Shown here: piece by piece, positions 52,916 through 61,333 of the stretch
How the letters are laid out: the number at the start of each line of letters is the position of its first letter
How positions within the stretch are numbered: the stretch's first letter is position 1
Origin: Nioella nitratireducens
GTDB taxonomy: Bacteria; Pseudomonadota; Alphaproteobacteria; Rhodobacterales; Rhodobacteraceae
Direction: 5' to 3'
Assembly (NCBI RefSeq): GCF_001879715.1
Contig: NZ_MNBW01000001.1
Location: 242,017 to 306,016 of the forward strand
DNA length: 64,000 nucleotides
Position numbers and translations under genes: made by a program
The notes under the pieces: model-generated
Seen by the model: the letters and a program-made list of their open reading frames with translations, nothing else
What the model was told of the DNA's origin: nothing
The model's database searches: none

Positions 52916-53623
52916 ATGCGACGCCTCTTCGCCCTTTTGCTCACGCTCTGCCTTGCACCCTCTGCCCATGCCGGGGCGTGGGCGCGAATGCCGGGTCAGG
53001 TCTTCTTGTCCTATTCCTCGAATATCTCCAGCCCCGTCAGCGCCCTTGGCACGGGTCGCCTCCTGCTCGATCGCTACGACTCCGCCTATGCTGAAATCGG
53101 CCTTGGAAATCGCCTGACCTTCGGCCTCGACTATGGGCGCGGGCAATACACGCGCGAAGGTATGGCTTTCCTGCGCTACACCCTCACCCGGCCCGACGCG
53201 CGGTGGCAACTGGCCGTCGATCTGGGCGCCGGGCAGCGGCAGGTCGATGGTCTGGACGACAGCGACCTGTGGCGTGTCGGCCTGTCGCTCGGCCACGGCT
53301 TCGACCTCTCTCCGCCCGACTGGATTCCGGGGCATCTGCACGGCGGCTGGATCGCGGCCGATGCCGTTGCCATCCTCGACCGCATCACCGGGCAGACGCG
53401 CTGGAAACTGGAAACCACCCTCGGCCTGCACAGCGGCGACCGGGTCGATGTCATCCTGCAGGCCATGGTGGAACAATGGCCCGGACAGCAGGTCGCCTAC
53501 GCGGTAAACCCGTCTTTGGTGGTCCGGTTTGGCGCGGCGACCTCTGTCGAGATCGGGGCGCGCGTGGCCTTTGACGGGCAGACTCGCGTGGGTCTGGAAC
53601 TGGGTCTTTGGCATCGATTCTGA
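52916..53623 (+). CDS. Putative outer-membrane beta-barrel protein
   Basis: This 235-residue protein has a Sec signal (MRRLFALLLTLCLAPSAHA, cleavage about residue 19). The mature chain alternates polar and hydrophobic residues in short strands ('FLSYSSNISSPVSALGTGRLLL', 'RLTFGLDYGRGQYTREGMAFLRYTL', 'KLETTLGLHSGDRVDVILQA', 'SVEIGARVAFDGQTRVGLELGLWHRF') and ends in Phe, as outer-membrane barrels do. I recognise no named family. No RBS of high quality is seen; a CtrA-like site lies upstream. Confidence 0.7.
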   Translation: MRRLFALLLTLCLAPSAHAGAWARMPGQVFLSYSSNISSPVSALGTGRLLLDRYDSAYAEIGLGNRLTFGLDYGRGQYTREGMAFLRYTLTRPDARWQLAVDLGAGQRQVDGLDDSDLWRVGLSLGHGFDLSPPDWIPGHLHGGWIAADAVAILDRITGQTRWKLETTLGLHSGDRVDVILQAMVEQWPGQQVAYAVNPSLVVRFGAATSVEIGARVAFDGQTRVGLELGLWHRF

Positions 53624-53686
53624 CTTATCGCCATGTTTATTCTAAATGAAACGAGTGCTATTCCCTCCGCAGGAGGGATGGTGACT

Positions 53687-54175
53687 ATGTCCAGACAAAA
53701 GCCCATGCTGCGCGAAACGGACGACGAAGCGCGCGCTGTGGGGCAAGATCTTTTGCGTCGCGCCCGGTTCGGATCGCTCGGGGTGATCTGTCCCGACAGC
53801 AACGCTCCGATGGTGTCTCGTGTTTCGGTTGGCACCGACGCCGCCGGAATGCCCGTCACCCTGATTTCAGACCTGTCCCTGCACACCACCGCCTTGGCCA
53901 GGAACCCGCTCTGCTCGCTTCTGGTGGGCGAACCAGGCGCGCGGGGGGATGCGCTGATCCATCCGCGCCTGACCCTGCAATGCACGGCAGAACCGGTCGA
54001 CAAGGACGAGATCAAGCCGCTCTACCTGTCGCAACACCCCAAGGCGACGCTCTACTATGACTTCAGCGATTTCCGAATGCTGCGCCTTACGGTGACCTGC
54101 GCACATCTCAATGGCGGCTTCGGAAAAGCGTTTTCGCTGTCACCCGCCGATCTGGATTTGCCCAATCCCGGCTAA
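53687..54175 (+). CDS. HugZ-like pyridoxamine-oxidase-fold heme protein
   Basis: This is a 162-residue FMN-binding split-barrel protein of the HugZ/pyridoxamine 5'-phosphate oxidase-related family. 'DDEARAVGQDLLRRARFGSLGVI' and 'PVTLISDLSLHTTALARNPLCSLLVGE' are the typical N-terminal segments. HugZ members cleave heme, but simpler flavin oxidoreductase roles are equally possible. ATG 53687 has AGGAGG 10 bases upstream and is preferred to earlier ATGs. The 40 bases before it are AT-rich, with a weak dyad (GTTT...AAAC) that might bind an iron regulator. Confidence 0.8.
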   Translation: MSRQKPMLRETDDEARAVGQDLLRRARFGSLGVICPDSNAPMVSRVSVGTDAAGMPVTLISDLSLHTTALARNPLCSLLVGEPGARGDALIHPRLTLQCTAEPVDKDEIKPLYLSQHPKATLYYDFSDFRMLRLTVTCAHLNGGFGKAFSLSPADLDLPNPG

Positions 54176-54257
54176 CCTGCCGAAAAGAGCAGGTTTTATT
54201 GCCTTTGCATCGAAAACCGTGCATCATCCCGCACAGTCGTTCGCCAAAGGACAGCCC

Positions 54258-54800
54258 ATGAGCTCCCCGCAGATTGACCCTGACCTGCCTGGCATCTGGA
54301 TCATTCCCGGTGAAGAAACGACCTATGAAATCGAACCCGACGGCAGCTATCACGTCGCCGACCCCGCGCAGCCGCTGACCGTGGCGGGCGACGGGGCGAC
54401 GATGATCTGGGGCCGCACGCGGCTGGCCCGGATCGGCGGCGACGGTGCGGCCCCTCTGGGCGCCTGGCGCGACCGCGATCATGGCGATGAATGGCTGTTT
54501 CAGGCCGACGGCACCTACCTGCAACGCTGGTCGGATGGGGAAAAAACCACGGGCATCTGGGTGCACCGCGACAGCGACTACAGCCTGTGGACCCGTGAAT
54601 ATCGCGGGCAGGTGGAAACCGATGGTGCCCGCATTACCTTTGTGCTGCCCTCGGAACCGGCGGTGACCTATGGCTACACCGCCGATGCCGAAAGCTGGAT
54701 TCTGCTGGACCCCGAAACGTGGGACAAGCTGGTCGAATACCGACGCCCCGCATCAGACGCATCGGCGGCCCCGGCACATGGCGGGGCCGCGCGCGGCTGA
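54258..54800 (+). CDS. Beta-rich protein of unknown function
   Basis: This 180-residue protein has no signal peptide. Regular short strands with Trp and Tyr ('GIWIIPGEETTYEIEPDGSYHV', 'DEWLFQADGTYLQRWSDGEKTTGIWVHRDSDYSLWTREY') suggest a lipocalin-like or repeat beta structure. It begins at ATG 54258, with AAAGGA upstream, and ends 3 bases from the convergent tailspike-like gene. No family recognised. Confidence 0.65.
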   Translation: MSSPQIDPDLPGIWIIPGEETTYEIEPDGSYHVADPAQPLTVAGDGATMIWGRTRLARIGGDGAAPLGAWRDRDHGDEWLFQADGTYLQRWSDGEKTTGIWVHRDSDYSLWTREYRGQVETDGARITFVLPSEPAVTYGYTADAESWILLDPETWDKLVEYRRPASDASAAPAHGGAARG

Positions 54801-54803
54801 GCG

Positions 54804-57101
54804 TCAGACCGTATCGCTGCGCGCCGTCAACTGAACCGCCCCGTGCACCGGCTGCGACCAGGTCAACCGGACCGAGCCGCGCCCGACCCCGTGCCGCGTG
54901 GTGGCATAGGGCATCGTGTAGACAGCGACGTTCGACGACGACCGCACCGCGCCCTCGGGCATCGCCGACACAACCACCCGCGCCTCGCCCATGAAGGGCA
55001 GCCAGTCGCGCAGGTCCATCTCCCACACATCCAGATCGGACGCCTCGCTCATCTTCACCGTCACCGGGTTTTGCGAATTCTTGCTGACCCCGTGATAGAC
55101 ATTGCCTTGCATCACGAAATTCGCCGTCCGGCTGCCATCCAGCGGCGCGATCGACGGGTCCACCCCTTCGACCGAGTCGATGGCCCCGCCGTTCAAATGC
55201 TTGAACACGTTGTCACAAATCGACAGCCCGTTGATGTAGTGCCCCGGCCCGTGCGGACGGATCAGGATGAAATTCGCCCATGACGCGATGCCGTTGGCGG
55301 TGAAGATATTGCCGTTGATCGTCAGCCCGCCAAAGGAATACTCGCCCGACAGTTCCGGCGCCGGGTCATGTTCATTGGCCCATTCGATCATGCTGTTGTC
55401 GATATAGTTGCCGATGATCGTCGATTTCATGTTGGTGTTGGTCAGAACGATCCCGCCGCTGATCTGGCCATTGGTCTCGTTGTCGCCCTGAAACCAGTGG
55501 TTGCCGGTGATCAGGTTGCCGCCGCCACCGAACACGCCGAAATGTCGGAACTTGACCGAGCGGTTGTCGCGGATCTTCACGTCGTTGGAATTGGTGTTGA
55601 ACCCGATCGTTTTGCGGTCCTGGACGCGCAGCGTCTGCTCGTTCGACAGGAACTGGTTGCGGTCCAGCATCATCCCCGCACAGCCGGTGTCAAAGGACGT
55701 GATCCCGCGATCCTTGGGCCCGGTAAAAAAGCAATCCTTGACGTGAAAGATCAGCCCGCCCTTGGGCAGCATGATCCCGCTCGCCTTGCCCGCGCACAGG
55801 AACTCTACCCCTTCCAGCGCGAAACGTTGCAGGTTCTCGAACCCCGAGAAGTCGAGAATGTATTTGAACCGGGTGAAGGTGTAGCTCTGGTTGGTGGGCG
55901 GCACCCCGAGCGGGCTGGACAGATAGACCCGGTTCTGCGCCGCGTTCACGGCGCGAACATAGACCTCGCGCCCCACGCCCTGCGCCGCCGTCACCAGCGC
56001 GCCCACCGGCACGCTGCCCGCGTTGGTCACGTTGTCCAATTGGCGCGGGTTTGTGGCCGCCCATGTGCCGGTGCGCGTCACCACCGCGTCGTCCCAGCCG
56101 GTGCTGGTCAGGCAACTGAACTGGCCGTTGCGAATGACCCGGCGGTTGGCATAGCTGACCTTGTTGCCCACGGCCGCCGCCATGTCGATCGGCTCGCTCA
56201 GCAACACCCGCCGCCCCATCATGTCGAAACTGTCGTGGTCGCCATCGTTCAGCATCGCCTGAAAGCCCTTTTTGAAGCCTTGCAGCTCATCGCCGCCAAA
56301 GGCGTCGGCATAGGCCGGCAGGTTGAAATTCTCCTGCAATACCAGCTGCACCCAGTCGGGCACGACCAGACGCCCCTGAAAACGGACCGGGCTTTGAATT
56401 GTCAGGTTGGACCCGATGTAATAGCTGCCCTCGCTGACCAGCACCTCGCGCCCATTGGCGGCCGCGTCGGCTGCGGCAAAGGCGGCGCGATCATCGGTGC
56501 TGCCATCGCCCACGGCCCCGAAATCCTTGACATCCACCCAGTCCATCAGCTTGCGATAGAAGGCGTGGGTGATGTCCTCGACCTTGATCGACTCGATGCG
56601 CACCGTGCCGCCATTGCCACCCGTCAGGTCCAGCCCGACATGGCCATAAGCAGCCTCGTCACCCCACGCCATATCGACGCCACTGCGCGCGCCGACACCG
56701 ATAATGGCCGAAACCGTCACCACCGCGCCATAGGCCGACAACTGGGTTGCCGGGCCGGTTTCCGTCACGCCCGCGATATGGGTGTCGTTCGCGCGGCCCG
56801 CCCACGCGGCGATGCGCACCGCAGGCATCGTGCCCGACAGCACCTTGACCCGCGCCGACACGCGCACATACAGCCCCGGCGTGACCGGCGTTTCCCCTGT
56901 GTATCGCAGCCTTGTCGTGCCCGTGGTTTTCAAGAGTTCGAGGCAAGGGCCAAAATCCTGATCGGCTGGCACCAGCGCGGCATTGGTCGCGGTCGCATAG
57001 GTCTGGCCGCCGGGCGTGCCGTCCTCCTGCGACCAGACACTCAACCCGTCGGAAAACGCTGGCGGCATCAGGTTCAGCCCGTCGGTGATCACTTGGTTCA
57101 T
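54804..57101 (-). CDS. Phage-tailspike-like protein with pectate-lyase (right-handed beta-helix) domain
   Basis: This is a 765-residue protein. An N-terminal carbohydrate-binding-like beta domain (about 1-180, with 'PGGQTYATATNAALV' and 'PGLYVRVSARVKVLSG') is followed by the Pectate_lyase_3/GH28-related motif 'VDVKDFGAVGDGSTDDRAAF' at about 189-208 and a long beta-helix full of short Asn/Gly-rich rungs to about residue 690. There is no signal peptide, as in phage and gene-transfer-agent spikes, which are released by lysis. ATG 57101 follows AAGGGG. A CtrA box and a leader hairpin lie upstream. No other phage structural gene is near. Confidence 0.82.
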   Translation of the reverse strand: MNQVITDGLNLMPPAFSDGLSVWSQEDGTPGGQTYATATNAALVPADQDFGPCLELLKTTGTTRLRYTGETPVTPGLYVRVSARVKVLSGTMPAVRIAAWAGRANDTHIAGVTETGPATQLSAYGAVVTVSAIIGVGARSGVDMAWGDEAAYGHVGLDLTGGNGGTVRIESIKVEDITHAFYRKLMDWVDVKDFGAVGDGSTDDRAAFAAADAAANGREVLVSEGSYYIGSNLTIQSPVRFQGRLVVPDWVQLVLQENFNLPAYADAFGGDELQGFKKGFQAMLNDGDHDSFDMMGRRVLLSEPIDMAAAVGNKVSYANRRVIRNGQFSCLTSTGWDDAVVTRTGTWAATNPRQLDNVTNAGSVPVGALVTAAQGVGREVYVRAVNAAQNRVYLSSPLGVPPTNQSYTFTRFKYILDFSGFENLQRFALEGVEFLCAGKASGIMLPKGGLIFHVKDCFFTGPKDRGITSFDTGCAGMMLDRNQFLSNEQTLRVQDRKTIGFNTNSNDVKIRDNRSVKFRHFGVFGGGGNLITGNHWFQGDNETNGQISGGIVLTNTNMKSTIIGNYIDNSMIEWANEHDPAPELSGEYSFGGLTINGNIFTANGIASWANFILIRPHGPGHYINGLSICDNVFKHLNGGAIDSVEGVDPSIAPLDGSRTANFVMQGNVYHGVSKNSQNPVTVKMSEASDLDVWEMDLRDWLPFMGEARVVVSAMPEGAVRSSSNVAVYTMPYATTRHGVGRGSVRLTWSQPVHGAVQLTARSDTV

Positions 57102-57141
57102 ATCAAACCCCTTATGCTGTCGCGCCGGCACCCGCCCACGC

Positions 57142-57176
57142 AAAAGACCCCGCACGGGCCGCTCCGCCCGAGGGGT
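57142..57176 (-). terminator. Terminator-like hairpin in the leader of the tailspike-like gene
   Basis: On the - strand ACCCC (57176-57172) and CGGGC (57170-57166) pair with GCCCG and GGGGT (57159-57155 and 57151-57147), a two-part stem, followed by CTTTTG. It lies 46 bases before ATG 57101, between the CtrA site and the coding sequence, so it could stop read-through from the upstream gene or attenuate the tailspike transcript. Confidence 0.6.
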
Positions 57177-57260
57177 GTCTCGATTGTTCACAAATGTCTG
57201 GATTGGGCCCGGACAGACGCTTCGGCCATCCGGATGCCCCAGAGACTTACGCCAGAGGTC

Positions 57261-57276
57261 TTAAAAAGACGTTAAC
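57261..57276 (-). promoter_or_regulatory. CtrA binding site (TTAA-N7-TTAAC) upstream of the tailspike-like gene
   Basis: TTAA at 57261-57264 and TTAA(C) at 57272-57276 have exactly the 7-base spacing of the CtrA consensus, with all fixed bases matching on the + strand reading. It is 160 bases upstream of the tailspike-like start and 10 bases after the stop of the DUF4864 gene. In Rhodobacterales CtrA controls gene transfer agent and motility genes. Confidence 0.6.
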
Positions 57277-57285
57277 CGTGGGGGA

Positions 57286-57699
57286 TCACGCCCCGACACC
57301 CTGCCCACGCAGGACGGTCACCGCCGCAATCCTCCAGTCCCCATCGACCTCGGTCATGGCGTAGTCCAACAGGTGCAGCCGCCCGGTCGGGTCGACGATC
57401 TGGACCTGTTGTACCTGCAACTCGCCCTCCTGCCGCAGCCCGAGGAACGTGGTCTCGCCCGGTCGCCAGACCATCGGATAGCCCCGCTCGACCATCACGC
57501 CAAAGGCTTCGGCACTGCCGAACAGTTCCTGGATACGCGGGCTGGCATAGCGCCACGCGGCATAGACGCTGTTGGTGGAAAACGCGTCCAGTTGGCTTTG
57601 GATGACACCCTCGATATCGGGGTTCGCTGGCAACCGCTCTTGCGCCATCGCGCCAAGCGGCATCACCAGAAGGGTGAAGATCAGTAAAAATTTACGCAT
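57286..57699 (-). CDS. DUF4864 secreted protein
   Basis: This is a 137-residue protein with a Sec signal (MRKFLLIFTLLVMPLGAMA, cleavage about residue 19). The mature part matches DUF4864: 'IEGVIQSQLDAFSTNSVYAAWRYASPRIQELFG', 'GYPMVWRPGETTFLGLRQEGELQVQQV', 'GRLHLLDYAMTEVDGDWRIAAVTVL'. The family has an NTF2-like fold and unknown function. GGGAGG precedes ATG 57699. Transcription would run toward the tailspike-like gene. Confidence 0.87.
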   Translation of the reverse strand: MRKFLLIFTLLVMPLGAMAQERLPANPDIEGVIQSQLDAFSTNSVYAAWRYASPRIQELFGSAEAFGVMVERGYPMVWRPGETTFLGLRQEGELQVQQVQIVDPTGRLHLLDYAMTEVDGDWRIAAVTVLRGQGVGA

Positions 57700-57770
57700 A
57701 TCGGCCTCCCGTAGAGCGCCTGTCCCTGAGCGAAAGGTAGCGCCCCGGCGGGGCCGGTCAAATCGCCGAT

Positions 57771-57806
57771 CACCGGGCGCGTCACCGGGCGCGTCACCCG
57801 GCGCGC
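57771..57806. repeat. 12-bp tandem repeat, three units
   Basis: CACCGGGCGCGT is repeated at 57771 and 57783, and a third, altered unit (CACCCGGCGCGC) follows at 57795. It is a small, very GC-rich tandem array between lysS and the DUF4864 gene. Confidence 0.7.
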
Positions 57807-57851
57807 GCCCACGCACAGAAACGAAAGAACCGGCGCCGTTTCGTGCGCCGG

Positions 57852-57920
57852 TTTGTCTGTACGGGGGGTGTACAGGGGGTGTACGGGGGGTGCACGCATG
57901 GCACCCCCCTGTTTTTGGCC
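57852..57920 (-). repeat. GTAC-phased repeat element 3' of lysS, copy 2
   Basis: The first 34 bases are identical to 17314-17347, including the three GTAC tetramers at 11-base spacing. It then carries a perfect 9-bp hairpin (GGGGGGTGC with GCACCCCCC, loop ACGCATG), a TTTTT and TTGGCC right up to the lysS stop. The same placement relative to the gene's 3' end as in folD is notable. Confidence 0.78.
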
Positions 57921-59567
57921 TCAGCCAGCCAGCTTGCCGGCCAGCGCATCCTCGATCAACGCCTTGGTCTCGTCGATGCCATAAAGCGCGATGAACCCCC
58001 CGAAGCGCGGCCCCTGAGAGGCCCCGAGGCAGACCTCGTAAAGCGCCTTGAACCAGTCCCGCAGCGGCTCGAACCCATGGGTTTTTCCGATAGCGAAAAC
58101 AATGGATTGCAGGAATTCCTCGTCCTGCCAATCAACCTCGGGCAGCGCCTCGTCCGACCCCGCCTGTGCGGTCTTGCGGGCGATCACGTCCAGCGCCTTG
58201 TCCGCGTCGCCAAGGCAGGCCAGCAACTCTTCCATCGCCGCCTTTTCCTTGTCATCCGCCAGCCGGAAGACCCGTGTCGGCTTCACGAAGTCGTTGAAAT
58301 AGCTGATCGCAAACCCAGCCGCCTGATCCAGATCCGGGTTCCCCTCCGGCGACGCCTCCGGCGCGTAACGGTTGATGAAGCCCCAGAGCTTTGCCTTCTC
58401 TTGCGCACCGGACACGGACACCAGGTTCAGCAACATGGCGAACGGCACCACCATGGTGGAAACCGGCACGTCGCGGCCATGGATGTGGTAGACCGGATTG
58501 GCCAATTGCGCCTTGGCATCCTGCGTGTGATAGGCGCGCAGTTGCTGATGATACTCATCCACTGCCTTGGGAATAACGTCGAAATACAGACGCTTGGCGG
58601 TCTTGGGTTTGAGATACATGAAGTAGCTCAGGCTTTCGGTCGAGGCATAGGTCAGCCATTCGTCGATCGAGATCCCGTTGCCCGAGGACTTGGAAATCTT
58701 CTGTCCCTGATCGTCGAGGAACAGCTCGTAGGTGAAGTGTTCCGGCGCGGGCATGCCCAAGATGCGGCAGATGGAATCGTAGATCGGCGTATTGGTCGAG
58801 TGATCCTTGCCATACATCTCGAAATCGACGCCGAGCGCGGCCCACCGGGCGCCGAAATCGGGCTTCCATTGCAGCTTTACGTTGCCGCCCGTCACGGGCA
58901 GCGTCCATTCGCGCCCATCCTCGTCGTCAAAGGTGATGGTGCCGTCCTTGGCGTTCACCTCTTTCATCGGCACATACAGCACCCGCCCCGTTTCCGGGTG
59001 GATCGGCAGGAAAATCGAGTAGGTCTGCCGCCGCTCTTCGCGCAAGCTTTTCAGCATGACTTTCATCACGTCGTCATAGCGCTCGCAGGCGCGCAGCAGC
59101 GCCTCGTCGAACCGGCCGGATTTGTAGAAGTCGGTGGCCGAGTAGAATTCGTACTCGAAGCCGAACGTGTCGAGGAACCGCCGCAGCATGGCATTGTTAT
59201 GGTCGCCGAAACTGTCATGCGTGCCAAACGGATCGGGCACCGACGTCAGCGGTTTTTGCAGATGCTCGCGCAGCATGTCCTGGTTGGGCACATTGCCCGG
59301 CACCTTGCGCATCCCGTCCAGATCGTCCGAGAAACAGATCAACCGCGTGGGGATATCCGAGATCACCTCGAACGCACGGCGGATCATCGTCGTCCGCAGC
59401 ACCTCGCCAAAGGTTCCGATATGCGGCAGGCCCGAGGGGCCATAGCCGGTCTCGAACAGGACATGGCCCTTTTCAGGCGGCACCTTCTCATAACGTTTGA
59501 GCAGCCGGCGCGCTTCTTCAAAGGGCCAGGCTTTCGAGCTCATTGCAACGTCACGTAGGTCAGACAT
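57921..59567 (-). CDS. lysS: Class I lysyl-tRNA synthetase (LysK type)
   Basis: This is a 548-residue class I aminoacyl-tRNA synthetase charging tRNA(Lys), typical of archaea and of many alphaproteobacteria. The HIGH-type motif is PHIGTFGE ('[16 protein letters not shown]', about 50-57), and the KMSKS-type motif is KISKSSGN ('[19 protein letters not shown]'). The C-terminal helical domain is complete. It is divergent from terB, and a phased repeat element starts at its 3' end. I see no class II LysRS in this window. Confidence 0.96.
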   Translation of the reverse strand: MSDLRDVAMSSKAWPFEEARRLLKRYEKVPPEKGHVLFETGYGPSGLPHIGTFGEVLRTTMIRRAFEVISDIPTRLICFSDDLDGMRKVPGNVPNQDMLREHLQKPLTSVPDPFGTHDSFGDHNNAMLRRFLDTFGFEYEFYSATDFYKSGRFDEALLRACERYDDVMKVMLKSLREERRQTYSIFLPIHPETGRVLYVPMKEVNAKDGTITFDDEDGREWTLPVTGGNVKLQWKPDFGARWAALGVDFEMYGKDHSTNTPIYDSICRILGMPAPEHFTYELFLDDQGQKISKSSGNGISIDEWLTYASTESLSYFMYLKPKTAKRLYFDVIPKAVDEYHQQLRAYHTQDAKAQLANPVYHIHGRDVPVSTMVVPFAMLLNLVSVSGAQEKAKLWGFINRYAPEASPEGNPDLDQAAGFAISYFNDFVKPTRVFRLADDKEKAAMEELLACLGDADKALDVIARKTAQAGSDEALPEVDWQDEEFLQSIVFAIGKTHGFEPLRDWFKALYEVCLGASQGPRFGGFIALYGIDETKALIEDALAGKLAG

Positions 59568-59690
59568 GTCCTGCTTCCATTTTCATCGGCAATCTCGCGG
59601 CCCCATGCCGCGTGTGCGCAATGCCCCTATTGCCCCATGCGCGCGGGGTCAATAAATACCGGGGACAGATCCCGTTGAAAGGCCCTCGCC

Positions 59691-60110
59691 GTGACCGAAC
59701 AACCCTCCCTATCGCCGCAGGATGCGCTTGTCGCATTGATGATCGCCGTTTCCGTGTCGGATGAAAATATCCGCACCTCGGAACTGGTCACGATCGAACG
59801 CATCGTGAATCACCTGCCGGTCTTTGCCGATTTCGACTCGGACCGGATGCGCGTGGTGGCCCAGATCGTGTTCGACCTGTTCGAGGAAGAAGACGGGCTG
59901 GATGCCCTCTTCGGGCTGATCCATGACGCTCTGCCCGAACGGCTGTTCGAAACCGGCTATGCACTGGCTTGCGACGTGGCCGCCGCCGATGGCCTCTTGC
60001 GCCAGACCGAGCTGCAAATGCTGCAAGAAATCCGCTACCAGTTCAACATCGACAGGCTGCACGCCGCCGCCATCGAACGCGGGGCGCGCGCGCGTCACAT
60101 GGTGGTCTGA
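59691..60110 (+). CDS. TerB-like tellurite-resistance-family protein
   Basis: This 139-residue acidic helical protein has the TerB fold: 'LVALMIAVSVSDENIRTSELVTIERIV' and the later 'YALACDVAAADGLLRQTELQMLQEI', which is the repeated helix pair with acidic residues (AADG) that bind metal in TerB. It starts at GTG 59691. The family is widespread and not limited to tellurite resistance; the role here is unknown. It overlaps the convergent DMT transporter gene by 16 bases. Confidence 0.8.
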   Translation: MTEQPSLSPQDALVALMIAVSVSDENIRTSELVTIERIVNHLPVFADFDSDRMRVVAQIVFDLFEEEDGLDALFGLIHDALPERLFETGYALACDVAAADGLLRQTELQMLQEIRYQFNIDRLHAAAIERGARARHMVV

Positions 60111-61150
60111 CCGGGCCCCTCTGCGTCCACATCGCGCGCCACCGTCATCGGCGCGATCGGGTTGCCCGGCGCGACCGAGCTTTCGGCCACCGGCAACGGC
60201 GAGGGCGTGGCGCGGCTGGTGCGCAACTCGCGATATCCCAGGTAAAGCCCGCTGGTGATAATCAGGGACATGCCCATCAAGATCGCCGGTCGGGGCACCT
60301 CGCCCCACAGCACATAGGCCATGACCGTCGCGATCGGCAGGTAGGAATAGTCGAAGGGCGCCACGAGACTGGCGCTCGTCACCTGATAGGCGCGGGTCAG
60401 GGCCATGTAGCCAAGGATGCCCACGGCCCCCAGCAGCGCCAGACGTCCTGCCTCCCACCCCGGCGGCAAGACCCATGTGAACAGCAAGTGGGTGTGGTGC
60501 TCGGGGACGGCGACGATCTGGTTGGTCAGCCAGCCGAATGGCACAATCAGAATGGCGGAAAAGACGAGGGTATAGAGCGCCGTGGTCAGCGTGGTTTCCC
60601 GATCCCCGATCCGGCGGGCGAGGATTTGCGCAATGGCGTAGAACAGGGCGCAAAGCAGCGGCAGGATGGCGACGGCGTTGAATGCCTCGCCCGACGGGGT
60701 CATCGCGATAACCACACCGACAAAGCCGACGGCCAACGCCACCATGCGGTGCGGGCCGATACTTTCGCGCAGCCAGACGGCAGCCAACAGCGCGATGAGC
60801 AGCGGGGCCGAGAAGAAGATGGTTGAAACCTCGGCCAGCCCCATGAACGGAAACGCCGCATAGAACATCGCAAAGCCCGACGCGAGCAACACCGCACGCA
60901 ACAGGTGCAGCGGCCAAAGCGGCGTCAGCAATCGGTGCGGGTGCCCCAGCCACAGGATCAGCGGCCCGACCAGAAGGGCCGCCATCAGGCCGCGCGTCAG
61001 GATCAGTTCCCACACGGTGTAGCTGTGCAAGAGGTCTTTCATCATGCCGTCCTGCACGACGAAAAACCCCATGCCGATCACAGCGCTGGACATGCCTTCC
61101 ACGGCGCGTGGAGTCGCAACCGCAAGGGCCTGTGGCGAAACATCCGACAC
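60095..61150 (-). CDS. DMT-family transporter (EamA type)
   Basis: This 351-residue protein has about ten membrane spans with two EamA repeats (about 20-155 and 170-310), for instance 'AMFYAAFPFMGLAEVSTIFFSAPLLIALLAAV' and 'APFDYSYLPIATVMAYVLWGE'. A polar, Pro-rich C-terminal tail of about 40 residues follows. Metabolite export or uptake is the usual role; the substrate is not predictable. A second EamA gene lies at 62917. Confidence 0.9.
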   Translation of the reverse strand: MSDVSPQALAVATPRAVEGMSSAVIGMGFFVVQDGMMKDLLHSYTVWELILTRGLMAALLVGPLILWLGHPHRLLTPLWPLHLLRAVLLASGFAMFYAAFPFMGLAEVSTIFFSAPLLIALLAAVWLRESIGPHRMVALAVGFVGVVIAMTPSGEAFNAVAILPLLCALFYAIAQILARRIGDRETTLTTALYTLVFSAILIVPFGWLTNQIVAVPEHHTHLLFTWVLPPGWEAGRLALLGAVGILGYMALTRAYQVTSASLVAPFDYSYLPIATVMAYVLWGEVPRPAILMGMSLIITSGLYLGYRELRTSRATPSPLPVAESSVAPGNPIAPMTVARDVDAEGPGQTTM

Positions 61151-61333
61151 GGGCGCAGCCTTTCAATCATGGGTATGGCGCGTCGGCGAAATGCCCGGCG
61201 CGGCCCATGTCATCAAATGTCGAAAAACGCCCCCTGTCGCGCCGGTTTGCGACAGATCCGCGGGCAGCAACTGGCCCCAAGGGCATGTTGTGCATATCCG
61301 GGCACCGGATTCCGGCCAGTCGCTACCGGCACC

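Noticed and set aside
53635..53655. Irr- or RirA-type iron box before the HugZ-like gene
   Set aside because: The dyad GTTT...AAAC pairs at only six of nine positions and does not match either consensus well.
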